A stretch of 64,000 nt of DNA from Dasypus novemcinctus. Lineage: Eukaryota; Chordata; Mammalia; Cingulata; Dasypodidae. The translations under genes were made by a program, and so were the position numbers. The stretch lies in NCBI RefSeq assembly GCF_030445035.2, contig NC_080704.1:26330499-26394498 (forward strand). Direction: 5' to 3'. Positions 49,241 to 63,823 of the stretch are shown in pieces. The notes under the pieces were generated by a model. The model made no database searches. It had not been told where the DNA came from and was given only the letters and a program-made list of their open reading frames with translations. Each line of letters begins with the position of its first letter. Within the stretch, counting starts at the first letter, position 1.

Positions 49241-52200
49241 CTACAGGAGGTAATGGTGTTCACCTGAGGCTAAACATTTCAATTCATGGCAAAACAGCTT
49301 TTTCTACATCTAGAAAAATCCCCTTTACAATATTCAGAAGATGCCTATGGGGAGAAGCAAAGCAGCCCTAGAAATGCCAAGTCCTGTGCTTTCTCTGAAA
49401 AAGGAATCTTTGATTTCACCCCTCACTTAGTCTCTCCTAGGAGTGCCTCCTAATGTCACTTTTCTACAATTCTAGTATTTGTGAATATGTAAATCATATC
49501 TTTACTATTAATTAATTCACCAACATAATGCCACTCACTAGAAGGAAGCAACCAGCCATGGGGAACAGAATGCCTTGTAGCTCTGTCATTTTTAAAAGTC
49601 AAAGCAAGAAGTACACAGTTCTAGTAACAGAAGGGATGAAGCGCTTTGTTCTTAGGTTATGCTCTAGAGTATGTTTTTTAAATGGATTAAATATATAAAC
49701 ATCAAAGAAAGACTGCCCTGAAGCCGAAATTGTTTCAGGAAACCCCCTGCTTTCTTATGTCCCCTGTGTGTCGCACATGAGACAATGGATCTGGTGATTA
49801 TAATGGTCTTGGTTCACTTTACACAGTAAAGTAAGGGAAGGAAATTAAAGCAGCTTTCCCTTAGCAATAGAATGACTACTGGGGAACCACTAAAAAATGG
49901 AAGATTTTCAACATGCATAAGGTCAGATTCTACTTGGTTGCTTTTTCTGCTATACATTTTGGAACGACTTGACAGTTTTCCATTTTAACATTTTGAGGGA
50001 TTTTTTTCTTGTTAGAATGCAGACAAGGACTGCAGAAGTTTTGCCATCTGCAAAAGGAGTGGGTTGGATTAGATCAGCAAACACTTTGGGTTCCATAACA
50101 ATATTTTGTTGGTCCACAAAACTCCTCTAAGTAATACCAACATCAGAAATGAATCCAAAAACTGAAAAACTGATTAATAGATAGGCTACAATATTGCCAC
50201 TTTACAACACTATTCAATGAATAGCAAATACAGAAAGCATTAAATTGTTTATAATATCCATGCATATCTTCTTATCCGATTAAGATACTTCGACACATTA
50301 GAATATCTAGTCAAGGCATTTAAGAAAAAGAATCAAGTAATTTCTGCTAAAGAAGCAGAATGATTGAACAGAAAAACATGGGTTTTGATATCAGATGGTT
50401 CTGGATCCTAAATAGGACCTCCATTACAATGTGACCCTGGACAGTATATTTAACCTCCTTAATCCTCAATCTTCTCTCTTCAAAATGGGTTTGACTGTAG
50501 TTAATAGCCAAAGAATGGTTTTGTAAACTGCATTGTCTTAGTGGGCTATTAACTATTGTCAAATCCATTTTAAAGTCATTGTATTGGAACTAATGATCAG
50601 TGCTGAAAAATATAAGGGAGGAAATGAACAATTTTCACTTTACCTATTCAAAATTTGCTTCATTCCCCATTAGAAATTTGGACTATAAATAGGATGGGTG
50701 GGGTTTGGATTTAAGAGAAATCCTTTAAATGGGATGAGCATGTTTTTAAATATGAAAATGAATGTGCTAATTATACATGAGTTCAACTTTTTATTTAAAC
50801 TGGGCTGAATGGGACACTCGTTTAGATACATTTTACACAGAATAGCTTGTGTCACTGGGGAAACTGAAATCAGGAGAGTTATATATAGTTAAAACATAAA
50901 TATATGTACCTCAAGTAGATGCACAGGAAATTGGGCCTCAGCACATATCAGCCCTTTGATCAACGTTTTGGGCTAGTTGTGGCCCCCTTCTCTCTTCCCT
51001 TGGGACGCTCCTAAAGTTTTAAGCTTGGTCAAAGAGGACAATAATTCCTCATTCTAGGAATATCTGAGTAATTTCACTCTCTTGATAGCAAACAGGCTTG
51101 TTCAATTCAGGTTTTTCACTAAGTCAAATTGGCTTTTCTCCTACTGCAACTAAATGAGGAGAATGTTAATACATTATCCACCTTCAGCACCGGGGACAGA
51201 TCCTTTCACCCCATCCCCACCTCCAGCTTTCAGGCCCTCTTCGCTTCTATGTTGGTTTGAGAGGAATTTGAGAGCTAAGAAGATCCTTTGAACTAATATA
51301 ATCCAGAGGGTGACCATCTTTTTCTAAGCCAGGCTGATTAAAATGGAAATAAATTTAAAATCGGTAGACTACTTCTCCAACAGGATCATATTTAAAAATG
51401 TGCCCTTTCTGCCCTTGTGATGTGTTTGTATGGGGAAGGGGAGATTTAAAGGGAAATGCTAGGAGTGATTCTAAAATATACTCTGTTGAATTTAGGAATA
51501 ATTGTGCTGAAAACTTAGAGGAATGATGGAAAATGTGTTTGTATGTGTTTTACATGCCAGGTTTGGCCATATATATCTCCTGCCAGTTCTGTTTCTCTGG
51601 AGAACCCTGACTAATACACTCTGGTTTATATTTTAATCTTCTGATATTCATTCAACCCTATTAGACTACAAATTCCTTGTGAGCAAGAAATCCTCTGCTC
51701 ACTTTCTCCTAGTTGTCTACCACAGTAGGAACTTGCTCACTGAAATAACTTTTAAAAGTGCTCAATTGAATTAAATTAATCAATGTTGGTTGTGGCAAAG
51801 AAGGCCTATTAGATACGTGAGTTGGGATTTTAATAGAACCTGAAGGCTGGAAGGATTTTGAAAGGTAGAGAGAAGGTAGGGCCATACTTTCTGCTAGGAA
51901 AAATAGCAAAGTGAAGGTTTGGACTGGGCCATCTCAACCCACATGTGGCTTGGTGAGCACAGACTCCCAGATAACATGTGCTAAAATGTTTTCTCCTGGA
52001 CCAATGCTTAAAGGATTCCTCTCTTAGCCCTGAGTCCTTTGTCCTTTCAGGAAAATGATTCTGCATGACTGTTTTCCCTATGTCACCATGGATCATTCTA
52101 AGAGATTCATGATGATACAGAGAGCCTGCTGAGTTAGCATAACATCCTGAAAACCCCAGACATCCAATCAGCAGGCTTTTGAACAGGTTTCATCTATATA

Positions 52201-53130
52201 CAGCAGTGTGTCTCTCTATCTTATCTTAAGTAGCCTACTTAGGATTTGTCATATAGGCTTCCTCTCTTCAAGATTGCAAATTTAAACTATCTCTGGAAGG
52301 CTCCCTTTGGGTACAGTTTAGGGAAGTACATTGATGTTCTGCACAAAACAGCTTCTTGGCCAAACCAGGGTTGAGACTTGCAGATATGTTTTGGAGACCT
52401 CCCCACTTGAGGTGACTCTGATGCATGCCGGGGTGGGGGCCTCCCCCCTCTGAAAGATCAGTCCTTGTTATATTTTGCCCTTCCCTGCATGTGTTTTCAT
52501 TCTCTAAGGAATCGTACCTAGCTCTTTCAGGATGACAGAAACACCACCACTTAGCAATTTATCAGTGTTGTTACTTTTGATATGTGGATGATACGAAGTG
52601 ATGACAAGCACACTATCCTAACTGCCACCCTCAATTGCAGCTGCCCAAACAGCCTTTGCATGATCCTGCTATGCCGAGTGATGTCATTGTTGACACAGAA
52701 CTGTTTGGATATAAGATATATGCATGAAAGTGTTCTGTTGCAGCCCAGGCAGAAAAATGGTGCTTTGATTGAAAGCTAATGTTTGACACCTTTGCTTGTT
52801 TCTAACCTTATCAAACTTGAGTGACCAAATGCCTTTTCTTTTGAATCCCCACTACCTGTACACCATGATCAATCTCTCTGGCATTTCTAAGCAAGCCTGA
52901 GTCAAAAGAATGATTCAGATAGAATTTGCTCTAAAGTGGGAATACTTCAGTATTTTATCAATGAATTTAATCCCTGGGAAGAATGTCCTTGTTCCCCCCA
53001 ACTTAACAATAATTAGAAAGCCATTGATCAGGAGCAGTCTGCTTAAAATATGCTGGTAAATATTTGACCCTAAGAAAAGAATTCAAGATGCATCAAGATA
53101 TATATATACAAGATGTTAATTTCAGTGTTA
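49241..53130. other. Intergenic with one MIR
   Basis: A sense MIR fragment lies at about 50385-50490 ('gtgaccctggacagtatat'). A block at 51560-51630 ('gttctgtttctctggagaac') belongs to a common old repeat I cannot name. No gene is seen. Confidence 0.5.
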
Positions 53131-53370
53131 AAGAGTAAAATTTTTTGGAAAAAATCTCTAATTATCCAACAATATGGTCTAAGTTAAATAAATTAAGGTA
53201 CAGCCATATGATGAAATACTATGCAGACTTGCAACCCTTACAATGTGCAGCGATATTAATTGACATGAGAGAATTCTCATGATCTACTTAATGGGGAGAA
53301 ATGGTTACCAAACAGCCTGTTTACAATAATCCTCAATTATAGAAGGAGAAAGTGTGTAAACATTGGGTAT
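53130..53370 (+). mobile_element. L1M-type LINE-1 3' fragment
   Basis: 'gttaaataaattaaggtac', 'atgatgaaatactatgcag' and 'ttaattgacatgagag' match an old L1 3' end. Confidence 0.75.
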
Positions 53371-53990
53371 ACTCTGGCAAGCCCCTCTCACCAAAGACAC
53401 CAGCAGTTGAACAATTTGGGTTTATTTCTCATTGCAGCACAACAGAACACACACCACGGAGAACTGGGGTGGGGGGGAGGTCCAGAAGAGGGGATTAGTT
53501 AGAAAGGACTTATTATAGAATTTGGGCTTGTGTTCAGTGATTGGGTGGAAAGTTTTAAGGAAGTGAAGTTTTGTTCTGGATTGCATGCTGTCAGGAAGCA
53601 GGGGTAGTTTTATGATTGGGTGCCTTTAATAAATGTCTATCTAGAGGGAGAAAAGATGAGACTGAGGCTAAAGCTGTAATTTGTTTTTGAAAACATGTAG
53701 CGGTCACTCATATTACCCAGGATAAGGAAGGTTGGGTTATTTTCATGGTTTGGGCAAGGTTCATGTTTTGTCTGCATTCAGACATGATTATGGAGTAGTC
53801 CTGATGCTGTCTTCTTGATCCATCATGGTCACAGAGTGACCTTAGCTGACAGTGGCATTTGGGGAAATTGTTTATGCTCAACAGGAGAACACCAAAGCCT
53901 AGTTGTGAGTGCCAGGTCAGTGCCTAGCAATACTGAGGCCTGGCAGATAATGCCAGGCCAGCCTGCAAAGGGCAGGGACAGATTTTCTTT
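53371..53990. other. Intergenic, possibly an old unnamed repeat
   Basis: Moderately G-rich sequence from 'gacaccagcagttgaac' to 'aaaatactgcg'. No coding content; it could be an old LTR read in reverse, but I have no second copy to compare. Confidence 0.3.
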
Positions 53991-54029
53991 TCACCCACAC
54001 GTATGTGGAAAATACTGCGATTATAACAA

Positions 54030-54215
54030 TTTTGTTAGAGAAGTTGTGAGCTTACAGAACAACCATATATAAAATACAGGAATTCCATACACCACCCTAT
54101 TATTAACACCTTGCACAGGTGTGGTACATTTGTCACAATTGAAAAAAAGCACATTTTAGTAGATGTGCTATAGTCCATGGTTTAACTTGGGGTTCACTAT
54201 TTGCATTGTGAGGGT
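54030..54215 (-). mobile_element. L1MA-type LINE-1 3' end, antisense
   Basis: 'ccctattattaacaccttgc', 'gtggtacatttgtcac' and 'atagtccatggttta' are the antisense old L1 3' UTR, the likely ancestor of the xenarthran 3' ends here. Confidence 0.8.
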
Positions 54216-54227
54216 CCATGGATTTTT

Positions 54228-54430
54228 AAAAAAATTACTGTAGTACTATTTCTAACCTATTTAATCCTCACAGCAACCCAAAGCTGTGGGTTCTATTATT
54301 ATTCCCATTTTCCAGAAGAGGAAATTGTGGCATAAAGCGGTTAATTTCCTCACCCAATGTATTATAGCAAGTAAGTACTTGAGCAAGGATTCAATTTAGT
54401 AGCCACAAAACCAAGAGTTTTGACCTCTAT
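54228..54430 (-). mobile_element. MIR SINE, antisense
   Basis: 'ttaatcctcacagcaaccc', 'cattttccagaagaggaa' and 'agcaaggattcaatt' are antisense MIR. Confidence 0.82.
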
Positions 54431-54949
54431 ATTCAATTGTCAACGGGTACAAGAAATTATCAATGCAGGTTATCTTTTTCTTTTCTTTATTTCTTTTTCT
54501 TTTATTTCTTTTTACTTTCGCAGGTTACCTTTGAAAGGTGTTGGGCTACCAGCATCTTTTTATTTCCTTCTTGTTATAGTTCACGTTTTCTAAATTGCCT
54601 ACAATTAATATGTATTAACCTTTAAACAGAAAAAGCAATTATTCATGAATGTACTGATGGAAACTGTTCCCAAGGTCATTGTCCCAAATGCAAACTCAGG
54701 TCTTTGGCAGAGGCAATGCTCCCCTGAACATCTGAATCAGAAGAGAAGAAAAATGGGGAGGCAACTCCCGCCCTGCTCTACCTCTTTTGCTCCAACTCAG
54801 TGGAGGCAGCACTAACTGGGTTGCCCTCAATAACTAGTGACGTGAATATCCACTCTCAGGCGGTTCTGTAGCTCTTGGATTAAAGCAGGGTGGAAGTCCT
54901 TCCAAACAAACAGTTAGTAATAGCCCGGAAAGGACTAGAAACCAATGCC

Positions 54950-55800
54950 GCGGTCTCAAAGAAAGGCCTTTCCTTTCCGTGCGGAAGGGCCACACTCCCG
55001 CCCTGGCCAGGTGAGCCGTTCTGGGTTTCTCGCGTTCTCAGATTTGGCCGCGACCCTGAGAGGTGGGTCCCCTGCTCCGCCTGCGTGAGGACTTACATTT
55101 AAAGGCCAGAAATTCTCGAGCGAGGGCGAAGCAAGGGTGAAAGGGACTCATTTGGTGTAGCCAAGACTTTAGAATAGAAAGAGCTTTGCGGAAATGTTAT
55201 AAAGACTGCCAAGGAGACCAGTCGGTCGGTTTCCCTTCGCGTCTTTCTCAGGTCCCTGCATGCCATCAGGGCCCACGAAATATCCCAATTTGAGCCCAGC
55301 GCAGAGACCGACTTTGGGCCTCCTCCGAGGTGCCCACCCACCGGCTGCTGCGGGCTCAGCCGCAGAGCTGGGCTCGCGGGATTTCCCGCCGCCACCTCCG
55401 CCCCGTGCCCTTCCCCTCTGCCCGCGCAGAGAGCCACGCCGGGCAGCCACCTGCCGTTTAGCACCTCGGCTGCGCAGTGGTGGGTGGTTTCCCAAAGCGT
55501 GTGCCCTCACAGCCACACGCGCTCGCCTCGCTGCTTGCAGGGGCACAAGTCAATGAGGCTTTTCCCTCCGCGATCATCATGAATCAGCAAAGCGCTGCGG
55601 AGCAGCGGCACCTCCGCGAGCAGAAATTTAGATGCTGGGGGAGGGGCGCAAGGGGTGGTGCGGGAATTTCTAGCTGCTCCCAATGTGTCCCTCCCGGGGG
55701 TGGCAATCCTGGGGGGTGGCAATCCTGGGGGGAGGCGGATAGCTGGAAGCTGTTGGACCTAGGCGCCCTGCAGCGCCTTAGGAAACGAGGAGCGTGGTGG
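54950..55800. promoter_or_regulatory. Upstream CpG-rich block (island shoulder)
   Basis: CpG density rises at about 54950 and is high from 55240 to 55800, then dips between 55800 and 56240 before the main island. No gene is recognisable. It may be a separate regulatory island or the start region of an antisense transcript. It contains a perfect 16-bp tandem duplication at 55699-55730. Confidence 0.6.
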
Positions 55801-56123
55801 GCAATGGCGAGGGTGAGCAGAGAAAAGTGGACGAGGGTATGGGTGGGTGGAAAGACCTAGCGAGCACAAGCAAGGCAGGGCAGTGCACCCCAGGGGTGGG
55901 CAACGCAGCAACTGCAGGTGATGCTGAGGGACTGGAGGGAGGAGGGTTTGGGATGCGGGAAGGAGAGGAACCAAAAGGAGGATTTCCCAACCCACGACTT
56001 CCTGTTTCCAACGTGTAAGTTCCCAAGTTCAGTTTGAGAAGTGAGGGCCCTTTGGCGTTGGAGAGTCTGGGATGGGAACATTAGGTAAATGCCTCCCTGA
56101 GAAGCGTTCTGCCACCCATTCCT

Positions 56124-56222
56124 TCTCCCTCTCTCTCTCTCCCCTCTCCTCTCCCTCTCTCCTCTCTCCTCTCTCTTTTTCTCTGTCCCTCCTCCTCCTC
56201 CCTCTCTTCCTCCTCCTGCTTT
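56124..56222 (+). repeat. Polypyrimidine (CT-rich) tract
   Basis: About 100 bases are almost entirely C and T, in CTCT and CCTCCT motifs. The tract sits between the upstream CpG block and the main PTCHD1 island. The opposite strand is a GA tract, of the kind that can bind GAGA-type factors or form H-DNA; no function is shown. Confidence 0.9.
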
Positions 56223-57818
56223 CCCAATCCCCTTTCCTTCAGCTTTGATTAATATGCATGTCCATACTCAGTAGTGCGGGCCACACTCCAGGGACCGCGC
56301 CTCCGGCCGCCGCTGCCTCCCACTCGATCCTTGGCACCGGGAGACCTAGCAGGAGTGACCGGAGGCGCGTGATAGGGAGAGAGCTCTCGGACCGCGCATC
56401 CTCGGGACCCCTCAACACGACCGGGTCCCCGTGCCCCCCGCCCTGGCCGGAACAGAGCGCCTCAGTGGCCCAGACTCCAGTTACAGTGGACGGACCCAGG
56501 GGATTGGAGCGCGCAACGGAACGCGCTGAATGGTACCTGTGCTTGGCCGTTCCGGCCGCCGCCGCCGCCGCCGCAGGTCTATCCCGGGCCGAAGCCGGCG
56601 GCCGCCTTCTCGGGGGAATTCTCCGGAGGGGGAGTGCGAGGGGAAGCACAGCGACTGCCGGCGAGCTCATTGCTGGCGCGCACACGCACACGCCCAACTT
56701 TGCCGAGCGGAGGGCGCCCCCCGGGCTCCCCCGCGCCCCCTGCGGCTCGGCACGCTCGCAAAACGGAATCTCTCCGGGTCTGAGATGAGGTGCCCCCCCG
56801 CTCCCACACCCGCGCATTTGGAGGGAAGAGAGGGCAGGGTAGGGGAATGCAGGGAGTAACGCTACCGACTCCCCGGACCAGCCGTTCTCAAACACTCAGC
56901 TCGCGGGGGCGCCCGCGCCGGCCCCGACACACCAGATCCCCCAGACCCGCCAGTGACGACAGAGAGAGGAGGAAGAGGAGGTGGAGAAGGCAGGTCTAAG
57001 AGCCGGAGTCCGGGGGGCCCTCCACCGACTGACCGACCATCATTATCAGCACTTTTATTATTGGGTGACGGGGTGGGGAGGCTGTGGGGTGCGCGCAGAA
57101 CTGCCCGGCCCCAATCCACTCTGGAGCTAACCTAAATGAGGGCGAGAGAGATTCTCCACAGACACCTTCTGGGTGGACGTGCCTCATCAGACGCACAGCC
57201 GGAGCCCGCGGTCCCGCGGAAGCTGCAGTGTTGGGGGTATTTTAAATGGCTCTTACTTGGGAGGAGGCGTGATTGTCACGTTCGAGCGTCTTCGCTCCCC
57301 ACCCCCACTTGGCACCCGCCAGTGCGCGCCGCCACCTGAGCCTGGCAAGAGCCTGGGCGCACGCAGTCTTCAGCCTCTTCCTTTTGGCCTCTGGGGAGAC
57401 TCGGCTCTGAGCCGGCCCGCCCGGCGGCCCCCGGGAGAACTCTTTACTTTTTGTTTGGAAGATCGGGGCCATTTCTTTATTCATCTCCGGGTCTCGCCCG
57501 AGGAGGGCAGGGAAGGCGAGGGACGCGAGTGGCGGGCCGGGCCGGGGGAGGGGAGGGTCGGGAGGGGAGGGGACTGGGTGTAGCCTGGAATTCTCCGTCC
57601 TCGTGTTCCCGGGCTGGCGCGCAGTCTCTCCCGGCGACAGCACCGTCGCCGCTCCGCTCGCCACCCCCGTCGTTTTCCTTGGGGGTCGGGTGAGTGGGGT
57701 CATGACGCGCCTCGGGGGCTGCTTGGGGCCGCGCCCCCGCTGAGCCGGGACGCGGCAGCGCAGCGCGCAGCCCCTCCGGCGGGGAGGCGGCGGGGGGTGG
57801 GGAGGGCGCTCGGGGTAG

Positions 57819-58916
<1,098 letters not shown>

Positions 58917-61789
58917 TAGGGAAAGGCTGCTTGGAGGGGAAGGGAGGGAGCAGAGCACTATGAATTGGCATGGTGAGGAAAATTCCTCCCACCCACCCAG
59001 AAAGAGGCATGTTCCCTCCCGGGCCTGGGCAGGGGGTTGCCCTGCCATCCTCGCCACCCAGAGTGAGTTCGTGGTCTCTGTTTTCTAGGATAGGGTAGGA
59101 TGCTTGTCACTCGCAGTTACAGCATCTTTCACAGTAGCTCCTTTCCTCTGAATGGCAAAAACTTCTTTGGGAAAAGAGGGACCCGATGCGCCTTTATTTG
59201 TGTGCATTTGGGCCTGGGGTGAGGGGCAGAGACCCGAGGGTGAGGACAGAAGCTGGTTGTGGGGCTCTGAGAAGAGCTCGGGCAACCTCGCAGCTGGTTG
59301 GACGGCGACATTCCCAGAAACAGGTTGTGCTCAGAGCCTGAGGTGGGAATTTGATGTGAAAAGTGAGGTGAATGGTGATAACTTTCAGCAAAGTTCCTAA
59401 GAAAAGCAGAGGAGTGAGGACGAGGGGTGGAAAACTGGACACCCTGGAAGAGAACAGCAAAAATAGGTGAGAAGGTTCTATTTGAGTCCCCAGTGAGAAG
59501 TTGGGGCTTGTTTACTGAAGGCTCTCCTCTGGGGAGGTCAGATAGGAAGCAGTCCCAGCTGGCCTCTTGGGGCTGAGGGGTGGCAGGTGCTGGTTACATG
59601 GGGGTCTTGGGCCCAGAGATGGGACTAGAGGCTGGTTAGATTTCTAGCCCGCTTATCCCATGGGAAGCCTGCCAGTGAACCTGGGCAACACTCTCCTCCT
59701 CTTTGCCCCTACAGGTAACCCTTTGTCTCTATAGACAGGCTAATTTTCCTATTTTATTTTCCTGCCTCTTTGTTGACATGTTATCAGTGGCAGTCAGTAA
59801 TGAGGGGACTCTGACTAGGACTCATAGGAATTAGGACCTTCTGATGTGGGGGTGGCTCATGATATTTGTTTAATGGCACACAAGTCATCGCACTTATTCA
59901 CACATTACGGAACATTAGTAACATTCATCCCAAGATGTTTGCTTTTCTCATGATTATACTTCCAACATTGAGGTGTTTTTGTTTTTTTATTTTCAATACT
60001 TCAGTGAATACATTTTGCCACCCAGATAAATGCTGCTCTGAACACTTTCACAAGAGAACATGTAGTAGATTCATCACAGGCTTAAGGAAACTATAATTTA
60101 GCAAGTCCTGACAGTTGGAAAGCTGCCCCATCTTTTGATAGATGATCTATTAAATAATGTTTCTCTTTGTGTGTTTTTCTGAGGTGAGGTTTCCACTGGC
60201 CTTTTTTTTCCTTACAAGCCATCATGCCACTGTGATGGACAGTCCCTAGCTACATTCACTCTCAAGGTTAATGAGACATCAACAGGCACATCAAAGCTCT
60301 TTTCAACTGGATTTTTTTCTCCCCTGTTTGATTTTGATCAGTTTGGGGGCAGAAAACTGTATTATAACAGAAGGCTGGGACTGGAGAGGGGAGCAGGAGG
60401 GGCAGCTTTGCTCACATGTCTAAAGGGCAACTTTAAAGGACAGTGGTTGAGTCAGTGGATTGTTTCAAGAAATGGAAAGGTTTTAAAGGGTTTACAGGTT
60501 CTAGGTGTCTGGGTAAAATCAACACCAAGCCAAGCAGTGGTCAAGCCATTTCTAGTTGATGGCCATCTGGGCAGATGAGTGCATACAGGTTATAACAAGC
60601 CGGTCTGTTGAAACCAAAGAAATAACCTCTCATTTTAAATGTATATATCCATTTTTTTTTCTGCATCCAACCCCTATTTTTGGTAGGTATGGAGCTGGGA
60701 AACAGGAAAATGGACCTTCAGTAGCCATGGTAATATAAAGTGTGGGAGAGAGTGCTTATCTTTTTTTTTTTCTTCCCTTTTTTTTCCTTTAGAGTCGTGA
60801 TGAAGGTTTGTCCTTTACAAAAGGTGTTGGGAGTGAAAGAGTCACTGCTAACTACTATTGCCAGTGTTATTCTGATACTTTGTTACTGGCATCAAGGATA
60901 GCAGTTAACACTGTACAAAACCCAAGTCCCTGCCTGTTTTATGGATCACATTTGCAGTGTCGTGGACAAAGCATAACAAGGGTTTGAGGCTTTCTCAGGC
61001 CCTACTACGGCACTGGAGGAGATAACCTGCAGGGCTGTGCAGGGAACAGCTTTAAGCATGAGTGGACCTGTTCGATTGTCATAATTCTTTGGCACTGCAC
61101 CTATTCAATGAAGGAGTAGCTCTCTCAAGATATTAGTCCAGCTACTTTCTGATTAAAAAAAAACAGGCTGGGAGGGGAGATGACAAAAAAAAAAGAAGGA
61201 AAGAAAGAAAAAGAAAAGCTAGGTTGACTGAGGGTAACCCAGAAAAACCTACATTTGAAATTCCAGCTGATATGGTTTGGAGGTACTTTTGCAAATCTGT
61301 GCATATGACAAGATTGCTATACCTGACTCTGGTGTAGAATTTGATCCTAAAAGAAGAGAGGGGTAACTCTCCTTCGCAGCGTTTTCCTCTGAGGGCTGTG
61401 AGGCGAAGATGCAATTTTGAGCGAAGTAGGTGGGCTCTGATGGTGCTAATAAGGGATCAACCATTAATTCCTGTACGTCTTTAAATAAATGTAGATATTC
61501 AAAAGTCTTCATTTCACTTGAAGATTAAATTTAGCTCATTATTATCTTTCAACAGAAAATCCATGATGTTATTCTCAGAGCACAATTCTGTGTAGGGCCT
61601 CGTGAGCTTTTACAGATAAGTTTCTTTGTGATCACCTGACATGAAGTGTAAGAAGGTCCTGTTGATAATTGATCAAAATAATAGTTGATTTATTTCAGCA
61701 TCATCCATGTAGAGAGAAGAAATAGTTTTGCCCAGTCCTTATAAAAATGATATCACCTATAGCATGTTATAGGTCATAAACATGTAGTA

Positions 61790-61976
61790 GTTCAAATACA
61801 GCAAATGCCCTGGGGTAAACAGGAAAAGTGCTGTTACCCCATTTTACAGTTGAGAAAACTGCTCCTCAGAAGTTAACTGACTTGTCAAAGGAACAAAGGC
61901 AGGGGCAGAACCAGCTCTGGGATCCAGGCTTTTTGACTCCCAGTCCAGTGCTCTTTTCACTAAAATTTACTGCCTC
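61790..61976 (-). mobile_element. MIR SINE, antisense, in PTCHD1 intron 1
   Basis: 'accccattttacagttgag', 'gaactgctcctcag'-like order and 'gctctttt cactaaa' with 'tactgcctctc' end fit MIR. Confidence 0.75.
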
Positions 61977-62284
61977 TCGTTTGAGAAAATGAAACTACTT
62001 GAATGATTTAAAACATACAGTTTTTGCTATCCAGAAGAAGTATATTTGACCAAAGCCTTATATCCCATCCCATATCGTTGTTCTAACAGTGGTAATTAGA
62101 TCATAAGGACATGTTCATTACTGATTCTGTCTGGTGTCCGTGAAAATCCACATATAGAAAACTCTAATAGTAATAGTAAAGCATAACAGGTTTGTAGTTA
62201 GCAACATACTAAGATAGACTATTTTGCTAGAGAAATCTCTGGATGAGTACATGACTCAATCTTTGTAGCTATTTCCTGTTTGGG

Positions 62285-62390
62285 TGTGCTGTTCATTGAC
62301 AGGGACCAAGTGTATTCAACGCAAGTATCTCACACAGTTCCTGGCACATAGGAGTCCTCAAGAAATATTTGTTGAGTAGACCTGCCTGCC
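62285..62390 (+). mobile_element. L2 LINE 3' terminal fragment in intron 1
   Basis: 'cacagttcctggcacatag' and 'aagaaatatttgttgag' are the L2 end. Confidence 0.65.
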
Positions 62391-62829
62391 TTGACTCGAC
62401 ATTTATGTGATGAGTAAGGGAAATTCCATAGAAACTATTTTGAAATGTATTTTCAAAATGACATTTTTACTTTTATAACTTTAGAGGCAATTTTTTAGGC
62501 TTCTCTTTTTCCAAAATGCCATTCTTCCTTCCTTGATAACCTCTGTAGTCATATCAAAGCATATTTCAGTTTTGAAATTGGGCAGGGACGTTTCCTTTAC
62601 ACAATGTCCTCTTCTTTAGAGGAACCTCATAAAGCATTTTATTCCAAACCAAGAAAAGGGCACGTCCTCACCACATGGATATCCTTCCATTTACTGAGGA
62701 ATCGCCTTTGGTTCAAATATCAAGTTTCTATTTCATTTAAACCTCTTATATTTAAATACATTGAATAGAATGAAGTTGCAAAACAAGATTAATAGACTTT
62801 AATTAGGAGCTACTTAATTCCGAATTTTC

Positions 62830-62930
62830 AAGAAGGGCAACATAACTGCTAGCTCAAGGTCACAAAGACCCTATAGCCGGATCAAAATCCCAGTTTTCCA
62901 AATACCGTCTCAGCCCCTTCAGTCATTATA
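62830..62930 (-). mobile_element. MIR-like fragment, antisense, in intron 1
   Basis: 'ctagctcaaggtcacaaag' and 'ggatcaaaatcccag' resemble antisense MIR. Confidence 0.5.
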
Positions 62931-63823
62931 GGACTCACCTTCACTTCTTCCTCAACAGTCTAGGAGTCGGCAAGTTCCGGTCTATTTTCAAGCCAAGAGT
63001 GAGTTTTTACATTTTGAAAAGTAAAATAACAGCTATAACGCCAACAAAGAAGAAGATGCTGCAGAGACCATATGTGGCTCACAAAGCTTAAAATATTTAC
63101 TCTCTGGGCCTTTACGTTAAAAGTTACTATGCTGCATTCCAAAATTCCTTCACTGGAGCCATTTCAAGCAGTTAATATTGTAAAGATAACCTCTAAGGCC
63201 CTGGAGACGATTTGGCCCCCCAGGGAGACATGTTTGGTTGTCATAACTGGGGAGGGGCTGCACAGAGGCCCCGTATGCTGCTCACCCTCCTCCAGGGCAC
63301 AGCCAGCCCCCGCACACACACACATCATTAGTGCTGAAGTGAGAAACCCTGCCCGCCTGGGTTTATTTGTGAGTTTCCTTTTGCCCGTGTTAGGGTTTTT
63401 TTTCAGCTACATTGATTATGTAACGTGAAAAAATGCCAAGGAGAAGTTCACACCCAAAAAGTCTTATAAAAGTTTGGGGGTAAATATGACCTCTGAGGAG
63501 ATGTGCTCCTGGGCAACTGGGCAGAGACCAGATCTTCCCTAAGACGCAGTCATCTTGCTCTCTCCTATAGTCTAAATACTGCTCTAAAGGAACCCAAGAA
63601 ACCAAAGGCGGTCTAACTGCTTGCATGGCAAAGCTGCTGGACTGGCACTGGCCTTTGCCATTCATCAATTAAGAGAGTCCCCGTTATCAGTAGCCTGTAA
63701 ACTTCAATCTGTAATAGTTCCTGGCCATCTCCTGACAGTGTGATGGCTGACCTGCCGAGGAGGCAGCACTTTGTTGTCTATTCCAGACACTCAGCTTTTC
63801 TTTTTTTCTCTCTCTCTTTATTT

